This document shows positions 15,537-22,681 of a stretch of DNA of 26,767 nucleotides, one piece after another. The stretch comes from an uncultured Corynebacterium sp. GTDB taxonomy: Bacteria; Actinomycetota; Actinomycetes; Mycobacteriales; Mycobacteriaceae. The translations under genes and the position numbers were made by a program. The stretch's first letter is position 1. Every line of letters begins with the position of its first letter. The stretch is from positions 1 through 26,767 of the forward strand of contig CALUCD010000015.1 in the NCBI GenBank assembly GCA_943914465.1. The letters run 5' to 3'. The notes beneath the pieces were generated by a model. That model was not told the origin of the DNA, searched no databases, and saw only the letters and a list, made by a program, of their open reading frames with translations.

Positions 15537-15890
15537 TTAGCGCGCTCGCTCGACGATCTCGACGAGACGGTGGTGCTTATCCTTCGACAGCGGCCGCGTC
15601 TCCTCGATCAAAACGAGGTCACCGACACCAGCGGTGTTCTCCTCATCATGGGCTTTCACCCGCTTCGTGGTACGCACAATCTTGCCGTACAGGGCGTGGG
15701 ACTTGCGGTCCTCCACCTCAACCACGATCGTCTTATCCATCTTGTCGGACACCACGTAGCCGCGACGGCGCTTCTGCAGGCCCTTGGCCTTTGGCTGCGC
15801 CGGGGTGTGCTTCTCACCCTTCGCTGCTGAAGACGCAGACGAAGCGGTGGCGGTGTTTGCAGTATTGTCAGTCACGTTTGCCTCAGTCAT
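15537..15890 (-). CDS. rpsQ: 30S ribosomal protein S17
   Basis: A 117-residue primary rRNA-binding protein of the small subunit (OB fold). The conserved core runs from about residue 40, RRGYVVSDKMDKTIVVEVEDRK, through KAHDEEN and the terminal ETRPLSKDKHHRL. The first 38 or so residues (T/A/S-rich, then KGEKHTPAQPKAKG) are an extension absent from typical S17 of about 85 residues; longer S17 proteins are known in actinobacteria. The ATG at 15890 lies 2 nt after the rpmC stop. It is the last gene of the operon, followed by a hairpin terminator. Confidence 0.95.
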   Translation of the reverse strand: MTEANVTDNTANTATASSASSAAKGEKHTPAQPKAKGLQKRRRGYVVSDKMDKTIVVEVEDRKSHALYGKIVRTTKRVKAHDEENTAGVGDLVLIEETRPLSKDKHHRLVEIVERAR

Positions 15891-15892
15891 GG

Positions 15893-16132
15893 TTATGCCT
15901 CAGCTCCCGTGGACTCGGGTACGACGGACAGACCGAGCTCACGCTCACGCAACACAGTGTAAATGCGTGCGATGTCGCGCTTAACGGTGGAGATGCGGCG
16001 GTTGTTGGTCAGCTGGCCGGTCGCGAGCTGGAAGCGCAGATTGAACAGCTCTTCCTTTGCCTGCGACAGGCGGTCGCGCAGCTCGTCATCATTGAGCTCA
16101 CGAAACTCGGATGCGGGGGTACCGGTAGCCAT
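15893..16132 (-). CDS. rpmC: 50S ribosomal protein L29
   Basis: A 79-residue two-helix protein near the peptide exit tunnel. The core FRELNDDELRDRLSQAKEELFNLRFQLATGQL and the RRISTVKRDIARIYTVLRERE helix are typical. The start is the ATG at 16132, overlapping the rplP stop by one base (TAATG). An AAGGAGGA ribosome binding site lies in the last codons of rplP. A longer in-frame extension upstream would run through rplP and is rejected. Confidence 0.96.
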   Translation of the reverse strand: MATGTPASEFRELNDDELRDRLSQAKEELFNLRFQLATGQLTNNRRISTVKRDIARIYTVLRERELGLSVVPESTGAEA

Positions 16133-16548
16133 TAGAACTGGTCCTCCTTCTTGATCACGCGGACCTTGCACGGCAGCTTCGCGCCAGCGCGGCGCAGAGC
16201 CTCGAGTGCAACGTCTTCGCTCGGGTAGGACATTTCGAACAAGATGCGGCCAGGCTTGACGTTGGCCACCCACTTCTCCACCGGGCCCTTACCGGAACCC
16301 ATACGCACGCCAAGCGGCTTCTGGGTCAGCGGACGATCCGGGAAGATGTTGATCCAGACCTTGCCACCACGCTTGACGTGGCGGTTGATCGCAATACGAG
16401 CGGACTCGATCTGACGGTTGGTGATGTAGGCCGGCTCGAGAGCCTGCAGGCCGTAGTCACCGAAGTTGACGGTGTTGCCGCCCTTGGACACGCCGGAACG
16501 GCCCGGGCGGTGCTGGCGGCGGTACTTCACGCGCTTAGGAATAAGCAT
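16132..16548 (-). CDS. rplP: 50S ribosomal protein L16
   Basis: A 138-residue protein of the large subunit near the A-site tRNA elbow. MLIPKRVKYRRQHRPG opens the protein as in most L16 sequences, and the MGSGKGPVEKWVANVKPGRILFE loop is intact. The ATG at 16548 is 2 nt after the rpsC stop, with a GGAGGG-like site in the last rpsC codons. The stop overlaps the rpmC start by one base. Confidence 0.97.
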   Translation of the reverse strand: MLIPKRVKYRRQHRPGRSGVSKGGNTVNFGDYGLQALEPAYITNRQIESARIAINRHVKRGGKVWINIFPDRPLTQKPLGVRMGSGKGPVEKWVANVKPGRILFEMSYPSEDVALEALRRAGAKLPCKVRVIKKEDQF

Positions 16549-16550
16549 GC

Positions 16551-17300
16551 TTAGCCCTCCTGCTTCTGCTCTGCCGCCCGGCGGCGCTGGCCACCACGGC
16601 GGGGGCGGCGATCGCGATCGCCGCGGCCGCGACGATCTGCCGACGGGGCGTTGAGCTCCGACTCGCGGACACCGCCAACGACATCGCCCTTGTAGATCCA
16701 CACTTTGACGCCGATGACGCCGAAGGTGGTGTGTGCTTCTGCCGTGCCGTAGTCGATCTCCGCACGCAGGGTGTGCAGCGGCACACGGCCTTCGTGGTAA
16801 CGCTCAACACGGGACATCTCAGCGCCGCCAAGGCGCCCAGACGTCATGACCTTAATACCTTTGACCTGCGGGTTACGCATCGCGGACTGGATTGCTTTGC
16901 GCATCGCGCGGCGGAACGCCACGCGATTGACCAGCTGCTCCGCGATCGACTGGGCGACCAGTGTCGCATTCGCATCCACATTCTTGACTTCGAGAATGTT
17001 CAGCGCGACCATCTTGCCGGTGAGCTTCTCCAGCTCCCGACGAATCCGGTCCGCCTCAGCGCCGCGGCGGCCAATCACAATGCCCGGGCGGGCAGTATGA
17101 ATGTCCACGCGGACACGATCACGGGTGCGCTCAATAACCACGTCGGCAATACCGGCGCGCTCAAGCCCACTCGAGAGGAACTCGCGGATCTTAATGTCCT
17201 CGGCGACGTAGTCGGCGTAATTCTTGTCGGCGAACCAGTGGGACCTCCAGTCAGCCGTAATTCCCAGGCGTAGGCCATGAGGATGAATTTTCTGGCCCAT
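16551..17300 (-). CDS. rpsC: 30S ribosomal protein S3
   Basis: A 249-residue KH-domain protein at the mRNA entry site. It opens with MGQKIHPHGLRLG and carries the GRRGAEADRIRRELEKL KH signature and the ALRAEIDYGTAEAHTTFGVIGVKVW segment. The C-terminus adds an Arg-rich tail (RGRGDRDRRPRRGGQRRR), common in actinobacterial S3. The start is the ATG at 17300, overlapping the rplV stop by one base. The longer in-frame upstream stretch is shadow translation of rplV. Confidence 0.97.
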   Translation of the reverse strand: MGQKIHPHGLRLGITADWRSHWFADKNYADYVAEDIKIREFLSSGLERAGIADVVIERTRDRVRVDIHTARPGIVIGRRGAEADRIRRELEKLTGKMVALNILEVKNVDANATLVAQSIAEQLVNRVAFRRAMRKAIQSAMRNPQVKGIKVMTSGRLGGAEMSRVERYHEGRVPLHTLRAEIDYGTAEAHTTFGVIGVKVWIYKGDVVGGVRESELNAPSADRRGRGDRDRRPRRGGQRRRAAEQKQEG

Positions 17301-17659
17301 TAGTTCGCCCCTTCCTTGGACTCGACAACAACAGTGATGTGGGAAGTGCGCTTCCGGATCTGGAACGCACGGCCCTGTGCACGCGGCTGGTAGCGGCGCA
17401 TTGTCGGGCCCTCGTTGGCGTAGCACTCAGCGATGACCAGCGTGCGCGGATCAAGACCGAAGTTGTTCTCGGCGTTAGCAGCCGCAGAAGCGATGACCTT
17501 GGCAACCGGTTTTGCAGCTGCCTGCGGTGCGTACTTCAAAATCGCGAGCGCTTCAGAAACAGACTTGCCGCGAACAAGTGCAAGCACGCGGCGCGCTTTC
17601 ATTGGCGACGTACGGACGAACCGGGCAGTCGCAGACGCAGTGGTGATTGTGTCAGCCAT
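17300..17659 (-). CDS. rplV: 50S ribosomal protein L22
   Basis: A 119-residue large-subunit protein whose beta-hairpin lines the exit tunnel. Visible family segments are RFVRTSPMKARRVLALVRGK, NAENNFGLDPRTLVIAECYANEGPTM and the RAQGRAFQIRKRTSHITVVV C-terminus. The tunnel hairpin around MRRYQPRAQGRA looks intact. The ATG at 17659 is 3 nt after the rpsS stop. Confidence 0.97.
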   Translation of the reverse strand: MADTITTASATARFVRTSPMKARRVLALVRGKSVSEALAILKYAPQAAAKPVAKVIASAAANAENNFGLDPRTLVIAECYANEGPTMRRYQPRAQGRAFQIRKRTSHITVVVESKEGAN

Positions 17660-17662
17660 TGC

Positions 17663-17938
17663 TTATCGCCGCCCCTTCTGCTCTTTCACGTGACCTTTAA
17701 ACGTCTTGGTTGGTGCGAACTCGCCGAGCTTGTGGCCCACCATCGACTCATCGACAAAGACCGGGACGTGCTTGCGTCCGTCATGCACCGCGAAGGTGTG
17801 GCCGATGAAGTCGGGCAGGATTGTTGAACGGCGAGACCAGGTCTTAATGACCTGTTTGGTGCCAGCTTCGTTTTGAGCGTCCACCTTGTTGAGGAGGTGC
17901 TCATCGACGAACGGGCCTTTTTTCAGGCTGCGTGGCAT
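17663..17938 (-). CDS. rpsS: 30S ribosomal protein S19
   Basis: A 91-residue small-subunit head protein. MPRSLKKGPFVDEHLL, TWSRRSTILPDFIGHTFAVHDGRKHVPV and MVGHKLGEFAPTKTFKGH are the canonical blocks. A strong AGAGGAGG ribosome binding site lies upstream in the 16-nt gap after rplB. Length is normal. Confidence 0.98.
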   Translation of the reverse strand: MPRSLKKGPFVDEHLLNKVDAQNEAGTKQVIKTWSRRSTILPDFIGHTFAVHDGRKHVPVFVDESMVGHKLGEFAPTKTFKGHVKEQKGRR

Positions 17939-17954
17939 GTTGACTTACCTCCTC

Positions 17955-18788
17955 TTAACGCTTCTTCGAGCGGCGGCGCCGCACGATCATGTTGTTGGAA
18001 TAACGGTTCGGGTTGCGGGTGCGGCCTTCCTTCTGGCCCCACGGCGACACCGGGTGGCGTCCACCCGAGGTCTTACCCTCACCACCACCGTGCGGGTGGT
18101 CGACCGGGTTCATCACAACACCACGGACGGTGGGCCTCCAGCCCTTCCAGCGCATACGGCCGGCTTTGCCCCAGCGGATGTTGATCTGGTCAGCGTTGCC
18201 GACCTCGCCAACCGTCGCCCGGCAACGGATATCCACGCGGCGGATCTCAGACGACGGCATACGCAGCACCGCGTATGAGCCTTCTTTACCCAGCAGCTGG
18301 ATGGACGCGCCAGCGGAGCGGGCGAGCTTCGCACCAGCCCCCGGCTTGAGCTCCACCGCATGGATGGTGGTACCGGTAGGAATGTGGCGCAGCGGCAGGT
18401 TGTTGCCCACCTTGATGTCGGCGTTCGGCCCGGCTTCTACCATTGTGCCCTGGGTGAGGCCCTTCGGCGCGATGATGTAGCGCTTTTCCCCGTCCGCGTA
18501 GTGCAGCAGGGCGATGTTCGCCGTACGGTTCGGGTCGTACTCGATGTGTGCGACCTTCGCCGGCACGCCGTCCTTATCGGAGCGGCGGAAGTCAATCACG
18601 CGGTAGCGGCGTTTATGCCCACCGCCGCGGTGACGGGTGGTGATGTGGCCGTGCGTGTTACGGCCACCTTTCTTCGGGAGCGGGCGCAGCAAAGACTTTT
18701 CCGGAGTTGAGCGAGTGATTTCCTCAAACTCGGAAACAGAGCTGTTGCGGCGACCCGGAGTTGTCGGCTTGTACTTACGAATAGCCAT
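17955..18788 (-). CDS. rplB: 50S ribosomal protein L2
   Basis: A 277-residue 23S rRNA-binding protein needed for subunit joining and the peptidyl-transferase region. Typical blocks are seen: KGGRNTHGHITTRHRGGGHKRRYR, the central GPNADIKVGNNLPLRHIPTGT, and the MNPVDHPHGGGEGKT loop that carries the conserved histidine near the catalytic centre. AAAGGA precedes the ATG at 18788. A 52-nt gap separates it from rplW, one of the two larger gaps in the operon. Confidence 0.98.
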   Translation of the reverse strand: MAIRKYKPTTPGRRNSSVSEFEEITRSTPEKSLLRPLPKKGGRNTHGHITTRHRGGGHKRRYRVIDFRRSDKDGVPAKVAHIEYDPNRTANIALLHYADGEKRYIIAPKGLTQGTMVEAGPNADIKVGNNLPLRHIPTGTTIHAVELKPGAGAKLARSAGASIQLLGKEGSYAVLRMPSSEIRRVDIRCRATVGEVGNADQINIRWGKAGRMRWKGWRPTVRGVVMNPVDHPHGGGEGKTSGGRHPVSPWGQKEGRTRNPNRYSNNMIVRRRRSKKR

Positions 18789-18840
18789 AGTGTGTCCTTT
18801 TCAATCAAGCCATTTTCGAGATGACTCGTGCAGCCCGCCG

Positions 18841-19149
18841 TTAGACGGCCGCACCGCCTCCGAAAATGTCGATGGAGTCGCTGCCCTCGCGGAGAGTGAC
18901 GTACGCGCGCTTCGTGTCTTTGCGTTGCCCAAAACCGGTGCGCGAGCGTTTGCGCTTGCCCTCCCGGTTGACGGTATTTACCGAAGCGACGTCGACGCCG
19001 AAGATCTCTTCCACGGCAATTTTGATCTGAGTTTTGTTCGCAGATGGGTCCACAAAAAACGTGTACGTGTTCTGCTCCATCAGCGCATAGGTCTTCTCAG
19101 ACAGGACCGGAGCGATGATGATGTCACGGGGGTTTACGGTCTTAGCCAT
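18841..19149 (-). CDS. rplW: 50S ribosomal protein L23
   Basis: A 102-residue exit-site protein that docks trigger factor and SRP. The VLSEKTYALMEQNTYTFFVD, ANKTQIKIAVEEIFGV and VNTVNREGKRKR segments are typical. The ATG at 19149 directly follows the rplD stop (TAAATG). A GAGGAGGAG purine run in the last rplD codons serves as ribosome binding site and encodes that protein's glutamate-rich tail. Confidence 0.97.
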   Translation of the reverse strand: MAKTVNPRDIIIAPVLSEKTYALMEQNTYTFFVDPSANKTQIKIAVEEIFGVDVASVNTVNREGKRKRSRTGFGQRKDTKRAYVTLREGSDSIDIFGGGAAV

Positions 19150-19836
19150 TTACTTCTCCTCCTCCGCTTCGGCCGCGGCTGCCGCGACACCGGCGGAAGC
19201 CGTGTTCTGCCTGCGGTTGATGAAGTCGTTCAACGCCTCGACCGAGAACACAACATCATCAGCGTTGAGCACGTCGTACGTGTTCAACTGCGCTGGCTCA
19301 AGGATGGTCACACCCGGCAAGTTCCGTGCGGAAAGGCGGGAGTTCACGTCCTCGGTTCCAAGCACCAGCAGTACAGACTTACGGTCTGTCAGGCGCTCAA
19401 TGAACGCGCGAGCTGACTTGGTTGACGGGGTCTGTCCCGGCACCAAATCTTCAACAATATGAATGCGGCTGCCGCGTGCGCGGTCGGTCAATGCGCCCGC
19501 AAGCGCAGCCTTGATCATTTTCTTCGGTGTGCGCTGAGCGTATGAGCGCGGCTGCGGCCCGTGCACGGTACCACCGCCGGTGAACTGTGGCGCACGGATC
19601 GAGCCCTGGCGAGCGCGGCCGGTGCCTTTTTGGCGGAACGGCTTTTTACCACCGCCGCGGACCATACCGCGAGTCTTCGTCGCGTGGGTACCCTGGCGAG
19701 CCGCCGCCAGCTGTGCGGTGACCACCTGGTGCATCAGCGCGATGCTGGCTTCGCGGTCAAACAGTTCCGCCGGAAGTTCCACAGAACCGTTGGTTTTTCC
19801 CTCCGCGGTGTGAACGTCAAGCGTCAAGTTCGTCAT
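19150..19836 (-). CDS. rplD: 50S ribosomal protein L4
   Basis: A 228-residue large-subunit protein whose extended loop reaches the exit tunnel. The loop GTHATKTRGMVRGGGKKPFRQKGTGRARQGS and the GPQPRSYAQRTPKKM block are characteristic. The C-terminus has an added Ala/Glu-rich tail (AAAAEAEEEK). The start overlaps the rplC stop by four bases (ATGA), indicating translational coupling. Confidence 0.97.
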   Translation of the reverse strand: MTNLTLDVHTAEGKTNGSVELPAELFDREASIALMHQVVTAQLAAARQGTHATKTRGMVRGGGKKPFRQKGTGRARQGSIRAPQFTGGGTVHGPQPRSYAQRTPKKMIKAALAGALTDRARGSRIHIVEDLVPGQTPSTKSARAFIERLTDRKSVLLVLGTEDVNSRLSARNLPGVTILEPAQLNTYDVLNADDVVFSVEALNDFINRRQNTASAGVAAAAAEAEEEK

Positions 19837-20489
19837 GCGTGAGCACCGCCCTTCACTGCGGTCTTGACGGTAACAAGGCTGCCCTTAGCGCCGGGGATGG
19901 CGCCTTTGATCAAGATCAGGTTATTGTCGCCGTCGATACGTTGGATCTTCAAGTTCTGGGTGGTCACACGGTTGCCGCCCATGCGGCCAGCCATCTTCTT
20001 GCCCTTCATGACGCGGCCCGGCGTGGCACACGCACCGATGCCGCCCACACGACGGTGGGAAGCCTGGTTACCGTGCGAGGCACCCTGGCCAGCAAAGCCG
20101 TGACGCTTCATCGCGCCCGCGTAACCTTTGCCTTTGGTGGTGCCCACAACGTCGACGAAGTTATCGCCTTCAAAAATGGTCGCGTTGAACTCCTGGCCGA
20201 CCTCGTACTCCGAGGTGTCGTCCATCCGGATCTCTGCGACGTAGCGGCGTGGGGTTACGCCTGCTTTCTTGTAGTGCCCGGCCTGCGGCTTCTTCGCCTT
20301 ACGGGGATCAATGTCGCCGTACGCAATTTGAATAGCCGTGTAGCCATCAATCTCTTCGGTGCGAATCTGGGTAACAACACACGGCCCAGCTTCAACGACG
20401 GTGACGGGGATTACCCGATTATCTTCGTCAAAGATTTGGGTCATGCCGATCTTCTTGCCCAGAATGCCCTTCATCTGGTTATCAGACAT
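19833..20489 (-). CDS. rplC: 50S ribosomal protein L3
   Basis: A 218-residue large-subunit protein near the peptidyl-transferase centre. GILGKKIGMTQIFDEDNRVIPVTV opens the fold. VVGTTKGKGYAGAMKRHGFAGQGASHGNQ includes the conserved glutamine that is methylated in some bacteria. GRVMKGKKMAGRMGG is also canonical. The ATG at 20489 lies after a 42-nt gap from rpsJ. Confidence 0.98.
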   Translation of the reverse strand: MSDNQMKGILGKKIGMTQIFDEDNRVIPVTVVEAGPCVVTQIRTEEIDGYTAIQIAYGDIDPRKAKKPQAGHYKKAGVTPRRYVAEIRMDDTSEYEVGQEFNATIFEGDNFVDVVGTTKGKGYAGAMKRHGFAGQGASHGNQASHRRVGGIGACATPGRVMKGKKMAGRMGGNRVTTQNLKIQRIDGDNNLILIKGAIPGAKGSLVTVKTAVKGGAHA

Positions 20490-20531
20490 GGTTCAGTTCT
20501 CCACTGCTTCGAAGTTAGGGATCTCTGGTGC

Positions 20532-20837
20532 TTACTGGATGTTCACGTCAACGCTCGCCGGCAAGTCGATGCGCATGAGCGCGTCAACGGTCTTCGGCGT
20601 CGGATCGAGAATGTCGATGAGGCGCTTGTGCGTGCGCATCTCGAAGTGCTCGCGAGAATCCTTGTACTTGTGGGGAGAACGAATAACGGCGTACACGTTT
20701 TTTTCAGTGGGCAACGGCACCGGCCCGACGACGCGGGCACCCGTGCGGGTCACCGTCTCGACGATCTTTTTCGCGGATGCGTCAATCGCCTCGTGGTCGT
20801 AGGCCTTGAGCCTGATGCGGATTTTTTGTCCCGCCAC
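20532..20837 (-). CDS. rpsJ: 30S ribosomal protein S10 (first gene of S10 operon)
   Basis: A 101-residue small-subunit head protein, also a NusE-type transcription antitermination factor. The start is GTG at 20837, giving the standard opening MAGQKIRIRLKAYDHEAID. The purine-rich GAGGAAGAGG lies just upstream. A longer in-frame ATG at 20864 would place the ribosome binding site inside the gene and add nine unusual residues, so it is rejected. The sequence continues with the canonical GPVPLPTEKN, SPHKYKDSREHFEMRTHKRL and DLPASVDVNIQ blocks. It heads the eleven-gene minus-strand operon. Confidence 0.97.
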   Translation of the reverse strand: MAGQKIRIRLKAYDHEAIDASAKKIVETVTRTGARVVGPVPLPTEKNVYAVIRSPHKYKDSREHFEMRTHKRLIDILDPTPKTVDALMRIDLPASVDVNIQ

Positions 20838-20934
20838 GCTAACCTCTTCCTCGCATCCCCACATTCAACCGCGCAGAGCATTCATGGTGAATGCCAGAGC
20901 AGGCGGAATTGGTGGGGTGATAGCTGCTCGTTTC

Positions 20935-20940
20935 TCTATA
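20935..20940 (-). promoter_or_regulatory. candidate -10 of the S10 operon promoter
   Basis: TATAGA on the minus strand (20940-20935) would start a transcript near 20928, giving about 90 nt of leader before the rpsJ GTG at 20837. The -35 region 17-18 nt upstream is poorly conserved. This is the most -10-like element within 200 nt of rpsJ on that strand. Confidence 0.35.
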
Positions 20941-21355
20941 ACGTTGTCCGGGCTGGGCCCATGGCTCAACGCCAGTGTCGTTTGACTGTCATGACACGGC
21001 CGAAAGATGAACGGGCGCTGCAATAAACTGCGCGCTGTCGCCTCAGTGCTTTCGCCTCAGCTACAAGCGTGTAGCTCGGGTGCCAGACTCGAGAAGGTTG
21101 CGTGACCTTCGCGTACTGCCGCTGTTTATTTGCCATGCCCCTTCTCGGCCCCTTATGCAATACAAGGGTCCCTTCTCACGAAGGTGTCATGGTCGCCCGC
21201 ATCGCTTCCTTTCTCAAGGAGCCATGGCAAGGCAACTCGGACAGTTAAGCACAGTGCACGAGCCATATCAAAATCGCTGCTCGAATGCCTCTTCAGTTTT
21301 CACTCAGCGCGCCCGAGCTTCGCGCGCAATAAGTGTCGGGAGATAAGTGTACTGT

Positions 21356-21381
21356 GGGGTTTCGAACCCCGTTGAACGGGG
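21356..21381 (+). repeat. two overlapping, mutually exclusive hairpins in the asp23 leader region
   Basis: Stem A pairs GGGGTT (21356-21361) with AACCCC (21365-21370). Stem B pairs CCCCG (21367-21371) with CGGGG (21377-21381). They share CCCC at 21367-21370, so only one can form at a time. Neither is followed by a T-run on the plus strand. Position is about 110 nt before the asp23 ATG. Confidence 0.5.
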
Positions 21382-21487
21382 ATTTCCACGATAAGTAACA
21401 AAAAGCGAATCCAAATTACCAACCCGTTTGCTGCATGTCAGAGGCCGCACGGTCCAATGCCAGTGCAGCGCGAGGAAAGGATCTCCC

Positions 21488-22111
21488 ATGGCTGACAAGA
21501 ACAACCGCGACAACACCCCTGCTAACGCGAACTCGGCAGCGCCGAACACCGCCGCTACCACCCCGGAGCCAGCTGCGCAGGCCGCTGGCTCCCAGACCAC
21601 AGGCACCCAGGCCGCGGGCTCCACCTCGTCAGCCGTCGAGCCAGAGCAACTGCGCCCACGCAACGAAAACCTTGAGACCGAGCATGGCACCACCGTGATC
21701 GACGACAATGTGGTGGGCAAGATCGCCGGCATCGCGGCGCGCGAGGTCTCGGGCGTGAACAACCTCGGCGGCGGGGCCGCGCGCATGTGGGGCGCGGTAC
21801 GTGAATCTTTCACCTCAGCGACCAACGTGCAGCAGGGCGTCAACGTGGCAGTACAGGAAGGCCACGTCTCCGTAGCCGTTGCCATCATCGCCGAATACGG
21901 TGTGGCAATTCACGAGCTGGCAAACGCGATCCGCGAAAACATCACCGTCGCCGTCACCCGCATGACCGGCCTGATCGTTGACCGCGTCGACGTGACCGTT
22001 CACGACGTGCACCTGCCTGAGCAAGACAATGACGCACAGCAGTACGAGGAGCCGACGAACTACCAGGGTGGCACCAACTACCAGAGCAACCCGGCGCTGG
22101 GTCAGCAGTAA
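21488..22111 (+). CDS. Asp23/Gls24 family envelope stress protein
   Basis: A 207-residue soluble protein. The ATG at 21488 follows GAGGAAAGG by 7 nt; an earlier in-frame start at 21428 is rejected for lack of a ribosome binding site. Residues 1-60 are a low-complexity Ala/Thr/Pro/Asn-rich tail. The Asp23 domain runs from about 65 to 175, with GTTVIDDNVVGKIAGIAAREVSGV, the VNVAVQEGHVSVAVAIIAEYG strands and the IRENITVAVTRMTGLIVDRVDVTVHDVHLP end typical of the family. A Gln/Asn-rich tail closes it. In staphylococci, Asp23 forms an abundant peri-membrane network anchored by AmaP, and Asp23 loss triggers a cell-wall stress response; the same arrangement is inferred here from the AmaP-like genes downstream. 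First gene of a six-gene cluster; its stop overlaps the next ATG by one base. Confidence 0.9.
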   Translation: MADKNNRDNTPANANSAAPNTAATTPEPAAQAAGSQTTGTQAAGSTSSAVEPEQLRPRNENLETEHGTTVIDDNVVGKIAGIAAREVSGVNNLGGGAARMWGAVRESFTSATNVQQGVNVAVQEGHVSVAVAIIAEYGVAIHELANAIRENITVAVTRMTGLIVDRVDVTVHDVHLPEQDNDAQQYEEPTNYQGGTNYQSNPALGQQ

Positions 22112-22458
22112 TGCCACAAGCCTCCCCAATGTCCATTGGCTCAGCCGCCGGTAACGCGGCTCGGGCTGCGGCGCTGCGTGTCCCTGGTGTAGCGGGGCTG
22201 CATAGTGGCCGTGTCGGTGAGGTCGCACTTTTGCTGCCCGGCGAACGCATCGAGGGCATTAAGCCGTCAAGAAGCGGCGAGCTACTCGGGCTCGAAGTCC
22301 ACATTGTCTTCGACGCCAGCTCAGGACTGGAGATTCACGGCGTCGCAGAGGCCGTGCGCGCGGCGGTCGCAGACGCAGCTGAGTTCGATTTTGTTGACGT
22401 TGTGGTCGCCGACGCGGTTGCCACTGCAGGCGTCGCCGCAAATCCAACCGAACCATAG
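22111..22458 (+). CDS. small Asp23/Gls24-like protein
   Basis: A 115-residue protein. Its AARAAALRVPGVAGLHSGRVGEVALLLPG start, central LGLEVHIVF strand and IHGVAEAVRAAVADAA helix follow the Asp23 pattern of helix, strand pair and helix in shortened form. It lacks the N-terminal extension of the first gene and has no membrane segment, so it is probably cytoplasmic or membrane-associated through partners. The start overlaps the upstream stop (TAATG), implying translational coupling. M7 is an alternative start. The assignment rests on fold-like pattern and context. Confidence 0.75.
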   Translation: MPQASPMSIGSAAGNAARAAALRVPGVAGLHSGRVGEVALLLPGERIEGIKPSRSGELLGLEVHIVFDASSGLEIHGVAEAVRAAVADAAEFDFVDVVVADAVATAGVAANPTEP

Positions 22459-22480
22459 AACCCCAGGAACTGGTGGAATC

Positions 22481-22681
22481 ATGAATATTTTCGAGAACAA
22501 AACGGTTGCAGGTGTGATCATCGGCGTTGTCGTTGCCTTCTTTGTCACCTTCGGCGGCGCGCTCGGCCTGCTCTGGCTTCTGCTTTTCTCAGCCGTCGGC
22601 GGAGTCATCGGCGCACAGCTGGACGGTCGACTGGACATGGCCCGGATCGTCAGCTCGACCTCCGGTAAAGGCCAAGGCTGA
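22481..22681 (+). CDS. DUF2273-like small membrane protein
   Basis: A 66-residue peptide. Residues 8-48 or so form one or two hydrophobic segments (AGVIIGVVVAFFVTFGGALGL, then WLLLFSAVGGVIGAQLDGRLD), ending in a short polar tail. Small DUF2273 membrane proteins of this size are a regular member of Asp23/AmaP clusters. A GGTGGA site precedes the ATG at 22481. The stop TGA overlaps the next ATG by one base. It may help seat Asp23 proteins at the membrane; its function is unknown. Confidence 0.8.
   Translation: MNIFENKTVAGVIIGVVVAFFVTFGGALGLLWLLLFSAVGGVIGAQLDGRLDMARIVSSTSGKGQG

Larger units (their letters stand above)
20838..21487. other. long hairpin-rich intergenic region between rpsJ and asp23 (divergent)
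   Basis: About 650 bp without a convincing gene. It must hold the S10 operon promoter (minus) and the Asp23 cluster promoter (plus). Perfect or near-perfect inverted repeats lie at 21059-21076 (7-bp stem, 4-nt loop), 21093-21110 (6 bp), 21171-21184 (5 bp, 4-nt loop), 21301-21335 (GCGCGC stem extended by CACT/AGTG) and 21356-21381 (two overlapping hairpins). A direct repeat, TCGCCTCAG, occurs at 21039-21047 and 21052-21060. A 56-codon minus-strand frame at 20966-21136 is possible but has poor support. No tRNA, RNase P RNA, tmRNA or SRP RNA motif is recognised. Confidence 0.6.

Noticed and set aside
19839..21026. 395-codon plus-strand frame opposite rplC and rpsJ
   Set aside because: It covers two universally conserved ribosomal genes in antisense; length reflects high GC and few stops, not coding.
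20966..21136. 56-codon minus-strand frame upstream of rpsJ (basic peptide starting MANKQRQYAK)
   Set aside because: Start signal is weak (G-run only 1 nt from the ATG), no family is recognised, and the frame runs through several perfect hairpins that suggest non-coding structure. Conservation could revive it.
21350..21385. tRNA-like T-arm (GGGGTTCGAAACCCC on the minus strand)
   Set aside because: The loop resembles a T-loop, but no matching acceptor, D-arm or anticodon arm lies at the right distance on either strand, and the same bases form a competing hairpin.
21466..21487. GAGGAAAGGATCTCC resembling a conserved RNase P RNA segment
   Set aside because: It is simply the ribosome binding site of the Asp23 gene; no other RNase P RNA element is near.
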